From CAYVUV01 sp964455095 (GTDB lineage: Bacteria; Desulfobacterota; Binatia; HRBIN30; CADEER01): DNA of 20,369 bases. Both the position numbers and the translations under genes were made by a program. The DNA lies in the NCBI GenBank assembly GCA_964455095.1, contig CAYVUV010000410.1, forward strand, positions 1 to 20,369. Direction: 5' to 3'. Below the pieces are notes generated by a model that was not told where the DNA came from, ran no database searches, and was given only the letters and a program-made list of their open reading frames with translations. Positions 8,084 to 16,496 of the stretch are shown in pieces. Position 1 is the first letter of the stretch, and the number at the start of each line of letters is the position of its first letter.

Positions 8084-8891
8084 CGATGCGCTTGAGCTCG
8101 GCGAGCAGGGCCGGGAGCTCGGCGAGCTTGTACGAGTTGGGGCCATCGCTCAAGGCGTGATCGGGATCCTCGTGCGTTTCGAGGAACAGCGCGTCGATGC
8201 CCACGGCCACGGCGGCGCACGCCAGGGGGCGGATGAACTGGCGCTGACCGCCCGAGGCGGCGCCCTGCCCGCCCGGCAGCTGCACGCTGTGGCCGGCGTC
8301 GAACACGACCGGGTAGCCGAACTCCGCCATCACCGGCAGCGCGCGCATGTCGCTGATCAGGTTGTTGTAACCGAAGCTCGCGCCGCGCTCGGTGACGAGC
8401 AGCTGGCGGTTGCCGCTGGTCGCGACCTTCTCCAGCATCGGGCCGATGTCCCACGGCGCCAGGAACTGCCCCTTCTTGATGTTCACCGGTTTGCCGGCGG
8501 CCGCGACGGCGAGCAGAAAATCGGTTTGCCGGCAGAGGAACGCCGGCGTCTGCAGCAGGTCGACGACCTCGGCGACGGCCCGCGCCTGTTGCGGCTCGTG
8601 CACGTCGGTCACCACCGGCACGCCGATCTCGCGCCGCACCTCGGCGAGGATGGCGAGACCGGTGTCGATGCCGGGGCCGCGATACGAGGATATGGAGGTG
8701 CGGTTGGCCTTGTCGAACGACGATTTGTAGATGAACGGAATGCCGAGGCGGTCGGTGATCGCCTTGAGCGCCGCGGCGTGGCGCAGCACGCTGTCGCGGC
8801 TCTCGATGACGCACGGGCCGCCGATGAACACCAGCGGCCGCCCGGCGCCGACGCGCACCGAACCCACCGCCACCTCGCGGCGTTCCGCCAT
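8061..8891 (-). CDS. kdsA: KDO-8-phosphate synthase, metal-dependent class (KdsA)
   Basis: This enzyme condenses phosphoenolpyruvate with arabinose 5-phosphate to give KDO 8-phosphate. The 276-residue protein is full length. It carries GGPCVIES (C27), KSSFDKANR (56-64), the SYRGPG loop, ETHEDP and LSDGP. The four metal ligands of the class II enzyme are all present: C27, H201, E238 and D249, each exactly 16 positions later than Cys11, His185, Glu222 and Asp233 of the Aquifex enzyme. The Cys marks it as metal-dependent, unlike the E. coli enzyme, which has Asn there. ATG 8891 lies one base after the pyrG TGA, so translation is probably coupled; no strong Shine-Dalgarno is seen. Confidence 0.96.
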   Translation of the reverse strand: MAERREVAVGSVRVGAGRPLVFIGGPCVIESRDSVLRHAAALKAITDRLGIPFIYKSSFDKANRTSISSYRGPGIDTGLAILAEVRREIGVPVVTDVHEPQQARAVAEVVDLLQTPAFLCRQTDFLLAVAAAGKPVNIKKGQFLAPWDIGPMLEKVATSGNRQLLVTERGASFGYNNLISDMRALPVMAEFGYPVVFDAGHSVQLPGGQGAASGGQRQFIRPLACAAVAVGIDALFLETHEDPDHALSDGPNSYKLAELPALLAELKRIDAIAKES

Positions 8892-8892
8892 C

Positions 8893-10551
8893 TCAGTGCG
8901 CCGCGGGCACCGCGCGCAGCAGCGGCATGCTGGCGGTCTGCTGCTTGTGCTGCAGGGCGGCGCGGATGAAGCCCTTGAACAGCGGGTGGCAGTCGACCGG
9001 GCGCGATTTGAATTCGGGATGGAACTGGCAGCCGAGGAACCACGGGTGATCGGCGAGCTCGACGATTTCGACCAGCGAGTCGTCGGGCGCCACGCCGCTC
9101 AGAATGAGGCCCTTGCCGATCAGCTGCTCGCGGTAGGCGTTGTTGAACTCGTAGCGATGGCGGTGGCGCTCGTTGATCTTGCGCTTGCCGTAGAGGCGCG
9201 CCGCCAGCGAGTGCTCGGCCAGCACGCAGGGGTACGAGCCGAGGCGCATGGTGCCGCCCTTCTGGGTCACGGCGCGTTGGCCCAGCATCAGGTCGATGAC
9301 CGGGTACGACGTCTGCGGATCGACCTCGGTCGAGTTGGCGCCGGCCAGGCCGCAGACGTTGCGCGCGAACTCGATCACGGCCATCTGCATGCCGAAGCAG
9401 ATGCCGAAGAACGGCACCTTCTCCTCGCGCGCGTAACGCACCGCGGAGATCTTGCCCTCGGTGCCGCGCGGCCCGAACCCCATCGGCACCAGGATCGCGT
9501 CGGCGCGCGTCAGCGTGTCGGGGAACCCGTCCTGCTCGATCTTCTCGGAGTCGACGAAATCGAGCTCCACCGCGCACTCGTTGGCGATGCCGCCGTGCGC
9601 CAGTGCCTCGTTGAGGCTCTTGTAGGAATCGGCGAGGTCGACGTACTTGCCGACCACGGCGATGCGCACCCGCTCGCGGTCGCTCTTCGCCACCTGCACC
9701 ACGCGCTGCCACTTGGCCAGGTTGGGCGCGCCGGTCCACATGTTGAGCTTCTCGACCACGCGCTCGTCGAGCCCCTCGTCGTGCAGCACCAGCGGCACCT
9801 CGTAGATGCACTCGACGTCCTTGGCGGTGATGACGGAGCGCTCGTCGACGTTGCAGAAGTGGGCGATCTTCGACTTGATCTTGACGTCGAGGATGCGGTC
9901 GGTGCGGCAGAGCAGAATGTCGGGCTGGATGCCGAGCCCGGTGAGCTCCTTGACGCTGTGCTGCGTGGGTTTGGTCTTCACCTCGCCGGCGGCGGAGATG
10001 AACGGCACCAGCGTCAGGTGGATGTAGAGCACGTTCTCGCGGCCGCGGTCCCAGCGGAACTGGCGGATGGCCTCGAGGAAGGGCAAGCTCTCGATGTCGC
10101 CCACCGTGCCGCCGATCTCGCCGATCAGGATGTCGCAGTCTTCCGCCGCCGTGAGAATGCGGCTCTTGATCTCGTCGGTGATGTGCGGGATCACCTGCAC
10201 CGTGCCGCCGAGGTAGTCGCCGCGCCGTTCGCGGTTGATCACCGCGTCGTACACCTGGCCGGTGGTGAAGTTGTTCTTCTGCGTCATGCGCACCGACAGG
10301 AAGCGCTCGTAGTGGCCGAGGTCGAGATCGGTCTCGGCGCCGTCGTCGGTGACGAACACCTCGCCGTGCTGGAAGGGGCTCATCGTGCCGGGGTCGACGT
10401 TGATGTAGGGGTCCATCTTGAGAATCGAGACCTTGAGGCCGCGGCTCTCGAGCAGCGCGCCCATCGACGCCGACGCCAGGCCTTTGCCGAGCGAAGAGAC
10501 GACGCCGCCGGTGACGAAGATGAACTTGGTCCGCTGCTGCACGTTGGCCAT
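8893..10551 (-). CDS. pyrG: CTP synthase (glutamine hydrolysing)
   Basis: This enzyme makes CTP from UTP, ATP and glutamine. The N-terminal synthetase domain opens with FVTGGVVSSLGKG (about residues 12-24), then KMDPYINVDPGTMSP and HGEVFVTDDGAETDLD. The C-terminal class I glutamine amidotransferase domain has the nucleophile in GICFGMQ (C385) and H511/E513 in QFHPEF, completing the triad. The length of 552 residues is normal. ATG 10551 is preferred over an upstream in-frame start because a strong GGGGGGAG lies just before it and the conserved N-terminus then starts correctly. Placed between kdsB and kdsA, it probably supplies the CTP that KdsB spends in making CMP-KDO; pyrG is found next to kds genes in other Gram-negatives. 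Confidence 0.97.
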   Translation of the reverse strand: MANVQQRTKFIFVTGGVVSSLGKGLASASMGALLESRGLKVSILKMDPYINVDPGTMSPFQHGEVFVTDDGAETDLDLGHYERFLSVRMTQKNNFTTGQVYDAVINRERRGDYLGGTVQVIPHITDEIKSRILTAAEDCDILIGEIGGTVGDIESLPFLEAIRQFRWDRGRENVLYIHLTLVPFISAAGEVKTKPTQHSVKELTGLGIQPDILLCRTDRILDVKIKSKIAHFCNVDERSVITAKDVECIYEVPLVLHDEGLDERVVEKLNMWTGAPNLAKWQRVVQVAKSDRERVRIAVVGKYVDLADSYKSLNEALAHGGIANECAVELDFVDSEKIEQDGFPDTLTRADAILVPMGFGPRGTEGKISAVRYAREEKVPFFGICFGMQMAVIEFARNVCGLAGANSTEVDPQTSYPVIDLMLGQRAVTQKGGTMRLGSYPCVLAEHSLAARLYGKRKINERHRHRYEFNNAYREQLIGKGLILSGVAPDDSLVEIVELADHPWFLGCQFHPEFKSRPVDCHPLFKGFIRAALQHKQQTASMPLLRAVPAAH

Positions 10552-10562
10552 CGCTCCCCCCC

Positions 10563-11294
10563 TCAGCCCGCCAGCAATAGGCGGGCGCGTTCGAGATCCT
10601 GCGCCGTGTCCACCTCGATCGAAGCCGTCGCGACCTCGACCACCTTGATGCGAAAGCCCCACTCCAGCGCGCGCAACTGCTCGAGCTGCTCCGCCTGCTC
10701 CAACGGCGTCGGCGCCAGGCCGGCGAAGGTGAGCAGGAAATCGCGCCGATACACATACAGCCCGATGTGCTTGTACGCCAGCGGACCGCTGCCGCGGCCA
10801 TCGCGGTAGAAGGGCAACGGGCTGCGCGAGAAGTACAGCGCGAAGCCGTCGCGGTCGGTGACCACCTTGACCGCGTTGGGATTGCGCAGCTCCTCCTCGG
10901 CGTGGATCGCGGTCTTGATCGTCGCCATCGGCAGCCCGCTGTCGGCGCGCAGCGGCGCGGCGGCCGCGGCGACCATGGCGGGATCGAGCAGCGGCAGATC
11001 GCCCTGGACGTTGACGATGACGTCGGCGTCGAGGCCGCGCGCCACCTCGGCAATGCGATCGGTGCCGGTGCGGTGCGCCGAACTGGTCATCACGACTTCG
11101 CCGCCGAAACCCTCGACGGCGGCGCGAATACGCGCGTCATCGGTGGCGACCAGGACGCGATCGATGCCCGCCGCTTTCGCCGCGCGTTCGTAGACGCGCT
11201 GGATCATCGGCTGACCGTGCAGGTCGGCGAGGGGCTTTCCGGGGAGACGGGTGGACTCGTAGCGTGCGGGGATGACAGCGACAACGGAGCCCAT
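10563..11294 (-). CDS. kdsB: CMP-KDO synthetase (3-deoxy-manno-octulosonate cytidylyltransferase)
   Basis: This enzyme activates KDO with CTP to form CMP-KDO in the cytoplasm. The 243-residue protein carries IPARYESTRLPGKPL (8-22), VATDD (49-53), the RTGTDRIAEV block (75-84), NVQGD (95-99), NPNAVKVV, ALYFSRSPLPF and the C-terminal VDTAQDLERA. Metal-binding acids D99 and D229 are present. The position after D99 is Leu (GDLP) where most members have Glu (GDEP). ATG 11294 gives the family-standard N-terminus but has no Shine-Dalgarno: seven T residues and a hairpin stem lie directly before it. An in-frame GTG at 11327, close to the predicted transcription start, would add 11 residues encoded by the hairpin, so the true start is open. 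First gene of the KDO/lipid A cluster, 11 bases before pyrG. Confidence 0.95.
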   Translation of the reverse strand: MGSVVAVIPARYESTRLPGKPLADLHGQPMIQRVYERAAKAAGIDRVLVATDDARIRAAVEGFGGEVVMTSSAHRTGTDRIAEVARGLDADVIVNVQGDLPLLDPAMVAAAAAPLRADSGLPMATIKTAIHAEEELRNPNAVKVVTDRDGFALYFSRSPLPFYRDGRGSGPLAYKHIGLYVYRRDFLLTFAGLAPTPLEQAEQLEQLRALEWGFRIKVVEVATASIEVDTAQDLERARLLLAG

Positions 11295-11330
11295 AAAAAA
11301 AGTCCGTGACCCGGAGAAGCGGGTCACGGA
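11295..11330 (-). terminator. Perfect 11-bp hairpin plus T7 in the kdsB leader (terminator or attenuator)
   Basis: Arms 11320-11330 and 11303-11313 pair perfectly over 11 bp around a six-base loop. On the minus strand the second arm is followed by one C and then seven T residues (11301-11295) that touch the kdsB ATG. This is a textbook intrinsic terminator oriented toward kdsB. It lies downstream of a strong promoter, so it would act within the first 30-40 bases of the operon's own transcript, and it leaves no room for a Shine-Dalgarno. Confidence 0.8.
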
Positions 11331-11335
11331 GCCGG

Positions 11336-11363
11336 ACTATACCAAGCGAAGTCGGCAAGTCAA
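11336..11363 (-). promoter_or_regulatory. Predicted sigma70-type promoter of the kdsB operon
   Basis: On the minus strand TTGACT (11363-11358) matches five of six -35 consensus bases. It is followed by a 16-base spacer and TATAGT (11341-11336), five of six for the -10. A TG one base upstream of the -10 (11344-11343) makes it an extended -10. Transcription should start around 11327-11330, at the foot of the leader hairpin. Confidence 0.75.
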
Positions 11364-11367
11364 AGTT

Positions 11368-11385
11368 GCGCGCGTTTGCGCGCGC
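11368..11385 (-). terminator. GC-alternating 7-bp hairpin just upstream of the kdsB -35 element
   Basis: GCGCGCG (11368-11374) and CGCGCGC (11379-11385) pair around a four-base loop. On the minus strand it lies after the EF-hand gene's stop and five bases before the -35 box, followed by AACTTT. It could end EF-hand transcription weakly or be an operator. The simple alternating GC sequence makes chance plausible. Confidence 0.35.
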
Positions 11386-11399
11386 GGCATCCTACCCAG

Positions 11400-11900
11400 C
11401 TAGAAGCGCTTGTCGATGATGTTCGGCACCACGTGCGGCATGTCGACGTGGCGATAGAGCTGGCGCTGCGAGTACGAGTCGTATTCCGTCGCGTCCAACT
11501 GCCCGTCTCGATTCAGGTCCGCCTGTTGGAACACTTTGCGGATCGACGGCACTGCCGCCGCTTCCGTCTCGCTCAACCGCTGGTCGGCGTCGGTGTCGGC
11601 GCTGCCCAGGTCCGTCGTCCATTCCTGAGCCCGCGCGGTGAGAAACTCGCCGATCTCGAACAAGGTGATCAAGCCGTCGCCATCGTTGTCGACGCCGCCG
11701 AAGCTTTCGGTGACCGCAAATCCGCCGCGCGCTGCTTCGTCGCGGCTGAGGCGGCCGTCGTGGTTGACGTCCGCCTTGCGAAAGCGCTCGTCGACGTCGC
11801 TCGGCACCTTCGGGGTCGGCGCCCCGGCCGGTGTCTGCCCCATGGCAGCCGTCGCCAGCAGCGCACTGGCGAGGATCATCCTCGATATCGCGTTGGTCAT
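11400..11900 (-). CDS. Secreted four-EF-hand calcium-binding protein
   Basis: A 166-residue protein with a likely signal peptide (MTNAISRMILASALLATAAMGQ, cleavage near residues 20-27) and four canonical 12-residue EF-hand loops: D44-E55 (DVNHDGRLSRDE), D71-E82 (DNDGDGLITLFE), D102-E113 (DTDADQRLSETE) and D128-E139 (DLNRDGQLDATE). The third has Gln instead of Gly at loop position 6, so its affinity may be lower. There is no catalytic domain, so calcium binding or sensing in the periplasm or outside the cell is the only function the sequence supports. ATG 11900 was chosen because it places the signal peptide at the N-terminus; the 15 codons upstream in frame are charged and unlike a leader. No clear Shine-Dalgarno is visible. 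It is divergent from the hybrid histidine kinase, 177 bases away. Confidence 0.85.
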   Translation of the reverse strand: MTNAISRMILASALLATAAMGQTPAGAPTPKVPSDVDERFRKADVNHDGRLSRDEAARGGFAVTESFGGVDNDGDGLITLFEIGEFLTARAQEWTTDLGSADTDADQRLSETEAAAVPSIRKVFQQADLNRDGQLDATEYDSYSQRQLYRHVDMPHVVPNIIDKRF

Positions 11901-12077
11901 GATCACAGAGTAGCTCACACGCCTGTTTTTCCAATCACCTGGCATCGGGCCTCGACCCGGGGCGACGTAACATCACAGGTTTGGTCAGTTGCGGCGGCGG
12001 ATTGACTGTCCGCCTCGCGTTCAAACCCTGGGCATTGCCCATAATGGAAGGCATGCGGTTTGCTCAACCGCCAGCAC

Positions 12078-14339
12078 ATGGCGGATACACCCCCCGAGTC
12101 CTCGCTGGCTCGCATGCGCGAAGCCTACGACGTGGAAGGGCGTGTGCTCGGCGAACGCGCCGTCCGGACCGTGTGCCGACTCGGCATTCCCCTGATTCTG
12201 TCCTTCTCGCTGTACGATTATGTGCGCCACCCGAAGGTGTTCGCCATATCGGTCGCCCTGCGGCTCTTCTGCGCCGGCGTGATGGCGGGAGTGCTGTTGG
12301 CACTCCGCACCGAGATAGGCCGCCGGAGCGCATGGATTCTCGGCCTGGTCTGCGCCACTGCCGCCGCAGGGCTGATCTTTGCGTTGCAGGTGCTCACCGG
12401 CGGTGAGGCGAGCAACTACTCCAGCGGGCTCAGCATGGTGCCATTGACCGTGGCATTGCTGATGCCGTGGCGGGCCGTGTGGTCGGCCGCGATGTGCGCC
12501 GGTGTGCTGGCGACGTATGCTGCCGGCGAGCTGTTGGTCGGCAACAGTCTGGCGACCCAGGCATTCTTCGACAACCTGTTTGCGATCACCGCGGCCTGCG
12601 GCATTGCCGTGGTGACGACGGCCATGCGCGACGGACTGCGTTGGCGCGAGTTCACGACGCGTTGGACGTTGGGCGAGGCGCACGAAGCGCTGCGCGTCGG
12701 CGAAGAGCGCTACCGCCAGGCGATGCTGGCGGCGCAGGAGGCCAACCGGGCCAAGAGCGAGTTTCTCGCCAACATGAGTCACGAGATTCGCACGCCGATG
12801 AACGGCATCATGGGCATGACCGATCTGGCGCTGGAGACCGAGCTCACCGACGAGCAGCGCGAGTACATGGAGATGGCCAAGGAGTCGGCCGACGCGTTGC
12901 TGCACGTCATCGACGACATCCTCGATTTCTCCAAGATCGAGGCGCGCAAGCTGGAGATGTCGTCGGTCGACTTCGACCTGCGCGACTGTCTGGTCGGCGC
13001 GCTGAAGCCGTTTGCCGTGCGCGCCAACACCAAGGGTCTCGAGCTGATCTGCCGCATTCCCCCCGAAACGCCCGACACGCTGGTCGGCGATCCGATGCGC
13101 CTGCGCCAGATCGTCGTCAACCTGGTCGGCAATGCGATCAAGTTCACCGCCGAGGGCGAGGTGGTGGTCGAGGTCGAAACGGAAGCGGAGACGGCGCAGG
13201 ACACGCGCCTGCACATCACCGTGTCCGACACCGGCATCGGCATCGCAGCGGAGAAACAAAAGCTCATCTTCGAGGCCTTCGCGCAGGCCGACGGCTCGAC
13301 CACGCGGCGCTACGGCGGCACCGGCCTCGGGTTGGCGATCTCGTCGCAGCTGGTCGAGTTGATGGGCGGACGCATCTGGGTGGAGAGCACGCCGGGCAAG
13401 GGCAGCCGGTTTCACTTCACCGCGCGTTTCGGCATCGGGCGCGAAGGATCGGGGCGCGCGCGCCCGGCGCAGCCCGACACGCTGCGCGGCCTGAGTGCGC
13501 TGGTGGTCGACGACAACGCGACCAATCGCCGCATTCTGCAAGACTTGCTGACGTACTGGCACATGCGGCCCACCGTCGTCGGCGACGGCGAGCTGGCACT
13601 GGGGGCGCTGCGCCGCGCGGCGGCGGAGGGGGCGCCTTTTGCGCTCGTACTGCTCGACGCGATGATGCCCGATCTCGACGGCTTCGGCGTCGCCGAGCGC
13701 ATCCGCGCGACGCCGCAGCTGAGCGGTCTGACGATTCTCATGCTCACCTCCAGCGGACAGCTCGGCGAGCTGGCGCGCTGCGCCGAGCTCGGCATCGCCG
13801 CGCACCTCACCAAACCGATCAAACAGTCCGACCTGCTGGCGGCGATTCTGAACGCGCTGGGCAAGCGCCCCAGCGGCGTCGCGCCGGCCGCCGCGCCGAC
13901 GCCGCCGGGTCGGAACGGGCGCCGCAGCCTGCACATCCTGCTGGTCGAGGACAATCTGGGCAATCAGAAGCTTGCCGTGCGCCTGCTCGAGAAGCAGGGG
14001 CACACGGTCGAGGTTGCCAACGACGGCGCCGCGGCGCTCGACGCGGTCGCGCGCGGATCGTTTCACCTGGTGTTGATGGACGTGCAGATGCCGGGCATGG
14101 ACGGTTTCGAGGCCACGCTGGCGATCCGCGAGCGCGAGCGCAGCACCGGCGAGTACGTGCCCATCGTCGCCATGACCGCGCACGCGATGAGCGGCGTGCG
14201 CGAGCGCTGCCTGGCCGCCGGCATGGACGACTACATCACCAAACCGATCGACGCCGCCCACCTCAACGCCATGATCGACCAGGTCGCACTGACCGAATCC
14301 CTCCGACCCTCACGCCCGTCCGCTTCCGTCCCCACCTGA
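12078..14339 (+). CDS. Membrane hybrid histidine kinase with two receiver domains
   Basis: A 753-residue sensor kinase. About six transmembrane segments lie between residues 34 and 182 and form an integral membrane sensor of unrecognised type; there is no large periplasmic domain. A coiled-coil linker (about 190-228) leads to the HisKA domain with H235 in ANMSHEIRTPMNG. The HATPase domain has NLVGNAIKFT, DTGIGI and GTGLGL. Two receiver domains follow, with phosphoacceptor D527 (LLDAMMPDLDG) and D668 (LMDVQMPGMDG) and conserved Lys in TKPIKQ and TKPID. No HPt domain is present, so phosphate must pass to a separate partner not encoded in this window. ATG 12078 is used; no Shine-Dalgarno precedes it, and TTG 12060 or ATG 12114 are alternatives. 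Signal and output are unknown. Confidence 0.93.
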   Translation: MADTPPESSLARMREAYDVEGRVLGERAVRTVCRLGIPLILSFSLYDYVRHPKVFAISVALRLFCAGVMAGVLLALRTEIGRRSAWILGLVCATAAAGLIFALQVLTGGEASNYSSGLSMVPLTVALLMPWRAVWSAAMCAGVLATYAAGELLVGNSLATQAFFDNLFAITAACGIAVVTTAMRDGLRWREFTTRWTLGEAHEALRVGEERYRQAMLAAQEANRAKSEFLANMSHEIRTPMNGIMGMTDLALETELTDEQREYMEMAKESADALLHVIDDILDFSKIEARKLEMSSVDFDLRDCLVGALKPFAVRANTKGLELICRIPPETPDTLVGDPMRLRQIVVNLVGNAIKFTAEGEVVVEVETEAETAQDTRLHITVSDTGIGIAAEKQKLIFEAFAQADGSTTRRYGGTGLGLAISSQLVELMGGRIWVESTPGKGSRFHFTARFGIGREGSGRARPAQPDTLRGLSALVVDDNATNRRILQDLLTYWHMRPTVVGDGELALGALRRAAAEGAPFALVLLDAMMPDLDGFGVAERIRATPQLSGLTILMLTSSGQLGELARCAELGIAAHLTKPIKQSDLLAAILNALGKRPSGVAPAAAPTPPGRNGRRSLHILLVEDNLGNQKLAVRLLEKQGHTVEVANDGAAALDAVARGSFHLVLMDVQMPGMDGFEATLAIRERERSTGEYVPIVAMTAHAMSGVRERCLAAGMDDYITKPIDAAHLNAMIDQVALTESLRPSRPSASVPT

Positions 14340-14350
14340 CCCACTCTGCC

Positions 14351-14384
14351 CGAGCCTCAGCCCGAGCCTCAGCCTCAGCCTCGG
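14351..14384. repeat. Tandem 12-mer/6-mer repeat downstream of the histidine kinase
   Basis: CGAGCCTCAGCC occurs twice in exact tandem (14351-14362 and 14363-14374), followed by its half-unit TCAGCC and a diverged TCGG. It lies just after the kinase stop, in the 237-base gene-free spacer 14340-14576. No protein-coding signal is seen there. Confidence 0.75.
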
Positions 14385-14410
14385 AGCCTGTGAAGTCTTC
14401 GCCTGGACCC

Positions 14411-14492
14411 CAGACCTCAGGCCTCAGGCTTCTGGAAAAACGCGGGCCTTGCGGACCCGAGGTCTGAAGTCCGAAGCCCGAAGCCGTTTTTT
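14411..14492. repeat. Degenerate heptamer repeats and imperfect hairpin with T6 (possible terminator)
   Basis: CCTCAGG is repeated at 14415 and 14422 with a diverged CTTCTGG after it. CTGAAGT, CCGAAGC, CCGAAGC follow at 14464-14484, so the repeat period is seven. CAGACCTC (14411-14418) pairs with GAGGTCTG (14459-14466) around an inner hairpin at 14442-14459. A T6 run at 14487-14492 follows on the plus strand, and an A5 run (14436-14440) gives a T5 on the minus strand. The block may terminate kinase transcription. Confidence 0.5.
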
Positions 14493-14576
14493 CAGCCCCA
14501 GCCTCCCTCCTCCCCGCTTGCTCTCTCCCGCCCTGCACCGCTACGAGCAGGAGGCCAAACCGATCGAGGGAGACCA

Positions 14577-15775
<1,199 letters not shown>

Positions 15776-15776
<1 letters not shown>

Positions 15777-15793
15777 GCCGTCGCGCGACGGCT
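15776..15793. terminator. Perfect 18-bp palindrome between convergent stop codons
   Basis: AGCCGTCGCGCGACGGCT is its own reverse complement. It begins on the last base of the acyl-CoA dehydrogenase TGA and ends inside the TAG of the opposite methyltransferase gene. It can fold as a 7-bp stem with a CGCG loop in either transcript. No T-tract follows, so its strength as a terminator is uncertain. Confidence 0.45.
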
Positions 15794-16454
15794 ACCAAAC
15801 ACCCGGAACAAGGCGCCACCGCACCCGCGCCATGTATTCCGGATAGCCCGCGAGGCCCTTGCGCAGCGTGCCCTCTTCCCAGACGCTGCGCAGCGCCAAC
15901 AGGGCGCAGCCGAGCACCGCCGGCACCAAGCCCCACAACGAGCCCAGGGAAACGGGCAGGGCCAGGTGAGCGAAGACGGCGCCGGCGTAACCCGGATGCC
16001 GGACCCATCGGTACGGCCCCTGATCGACGACCCGATGGCCGCGCTCGCTCTGGATCCTCACCACCGTGGCGAAGAACGGATTGGCGCGCATGGCCCAGAG
16101 CGCAAAGGCATAGCCGACGGCAAACAGCGCCAAGGACGAGGCCTGTACCGGAATGGGGACGCGAGCCGACCACCCCAAGCGCCGATCCAGCCCGCAGGCG
16201 ACAAGGGTTCCGGGATACAGCAACAACGCGAAGGCAATCGACACCAACACATCGGCGCGCTCGCCCTGGGCGAGCAATCTGCTTCGCTCGCGGAGGAGCG
16301 CAGGGCTCAACATCAGCAGCGCGACGACGCAAAAGCCCGCGAACACCAACACGAATGCCCAGGCCATCGGCCACTGCAGATTACCAGCCGACGCGAAGAG
16401 GGCCCCCGCGACGAGCAGGAGCGAAGCCGCCGTCTCGAACGCAGCGAGCCTCAT
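15792..16454 (-). CDS. ICMT/PEMT-like membrane methyltransferase
   Basis: A 220-residue integral membrane protein of the isoprenylcysteine carboxyl methyltransferase / phospholipid methyltransferase superfamily, which uses S-adenosylmethionine. Four to five hydrophobic segments occupy residues about 8-50, 68-88, 104-123 and 155-188. The SAM-binding signature GPYRWVRHPGYAG is at 146-158, and the C-terminal EE (193-194) with GYPEYMARVRWRLVP completes the family pattern. In bacteria most such proteins are uncharacterised; the substrate could be a lipid, an isoprenoid or a thiol compound. The start ATG 16454 has GAGGGAGG about 13 bases upstream, rather far. It is the last gene of a minus-strand row, 42 bases after the DUF4239 stop, and may be co-transcribed with it. 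Confidence 0.85.
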   Translation of the reverse strand: MRLAAFETAASLLLVAGALFASAGNLQWPMAWAFVLVFAGFCVVALLMLSPALLRERSRLLAQGERADVLVSIAFALLLYPGTLVACGLDRRLGWSARVPIPVQASSLALFAVGYAFALWAMRANPFFATVVRIQSERGHRVVDQGPYRWVRHPGYAGAVFAHLALPVSLGSLWGLVPAVLGCALLALRSVWEEGTLRKGLAGYPEYMARVRWRLVPGVW

Positions 16455-16496
16455 CGGTTGCCCACGCCTCCCTCTCGCAGCGACGCCAGCGCCGGC

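Noticed and set aside
5651..8969. Long overlapping plus-strand ORFs of 814 and 657 residues
   Set aside because: They run antisense to the diiron, acyltransferase, kdsD and kdsA genes, whose motifs are all intact; their composition is low-complexity Arg/Gly/Ala/Asp.
12002..12045. TTGACT (12002) with CATAAT (12040) as a promoter for the kinase
   Set aside because: The spacing is 32 bases, far from 16-18, and no better -35 lies at a suitable distance.
12021..14261. Minus-strand ORF of 746 residues opposite the histidine kinase
   Set aside because: It is an antisense shadow with His/Gln/Arg-rich sequence and no recognisable domain; the plus-strand kinase has every signature motif.
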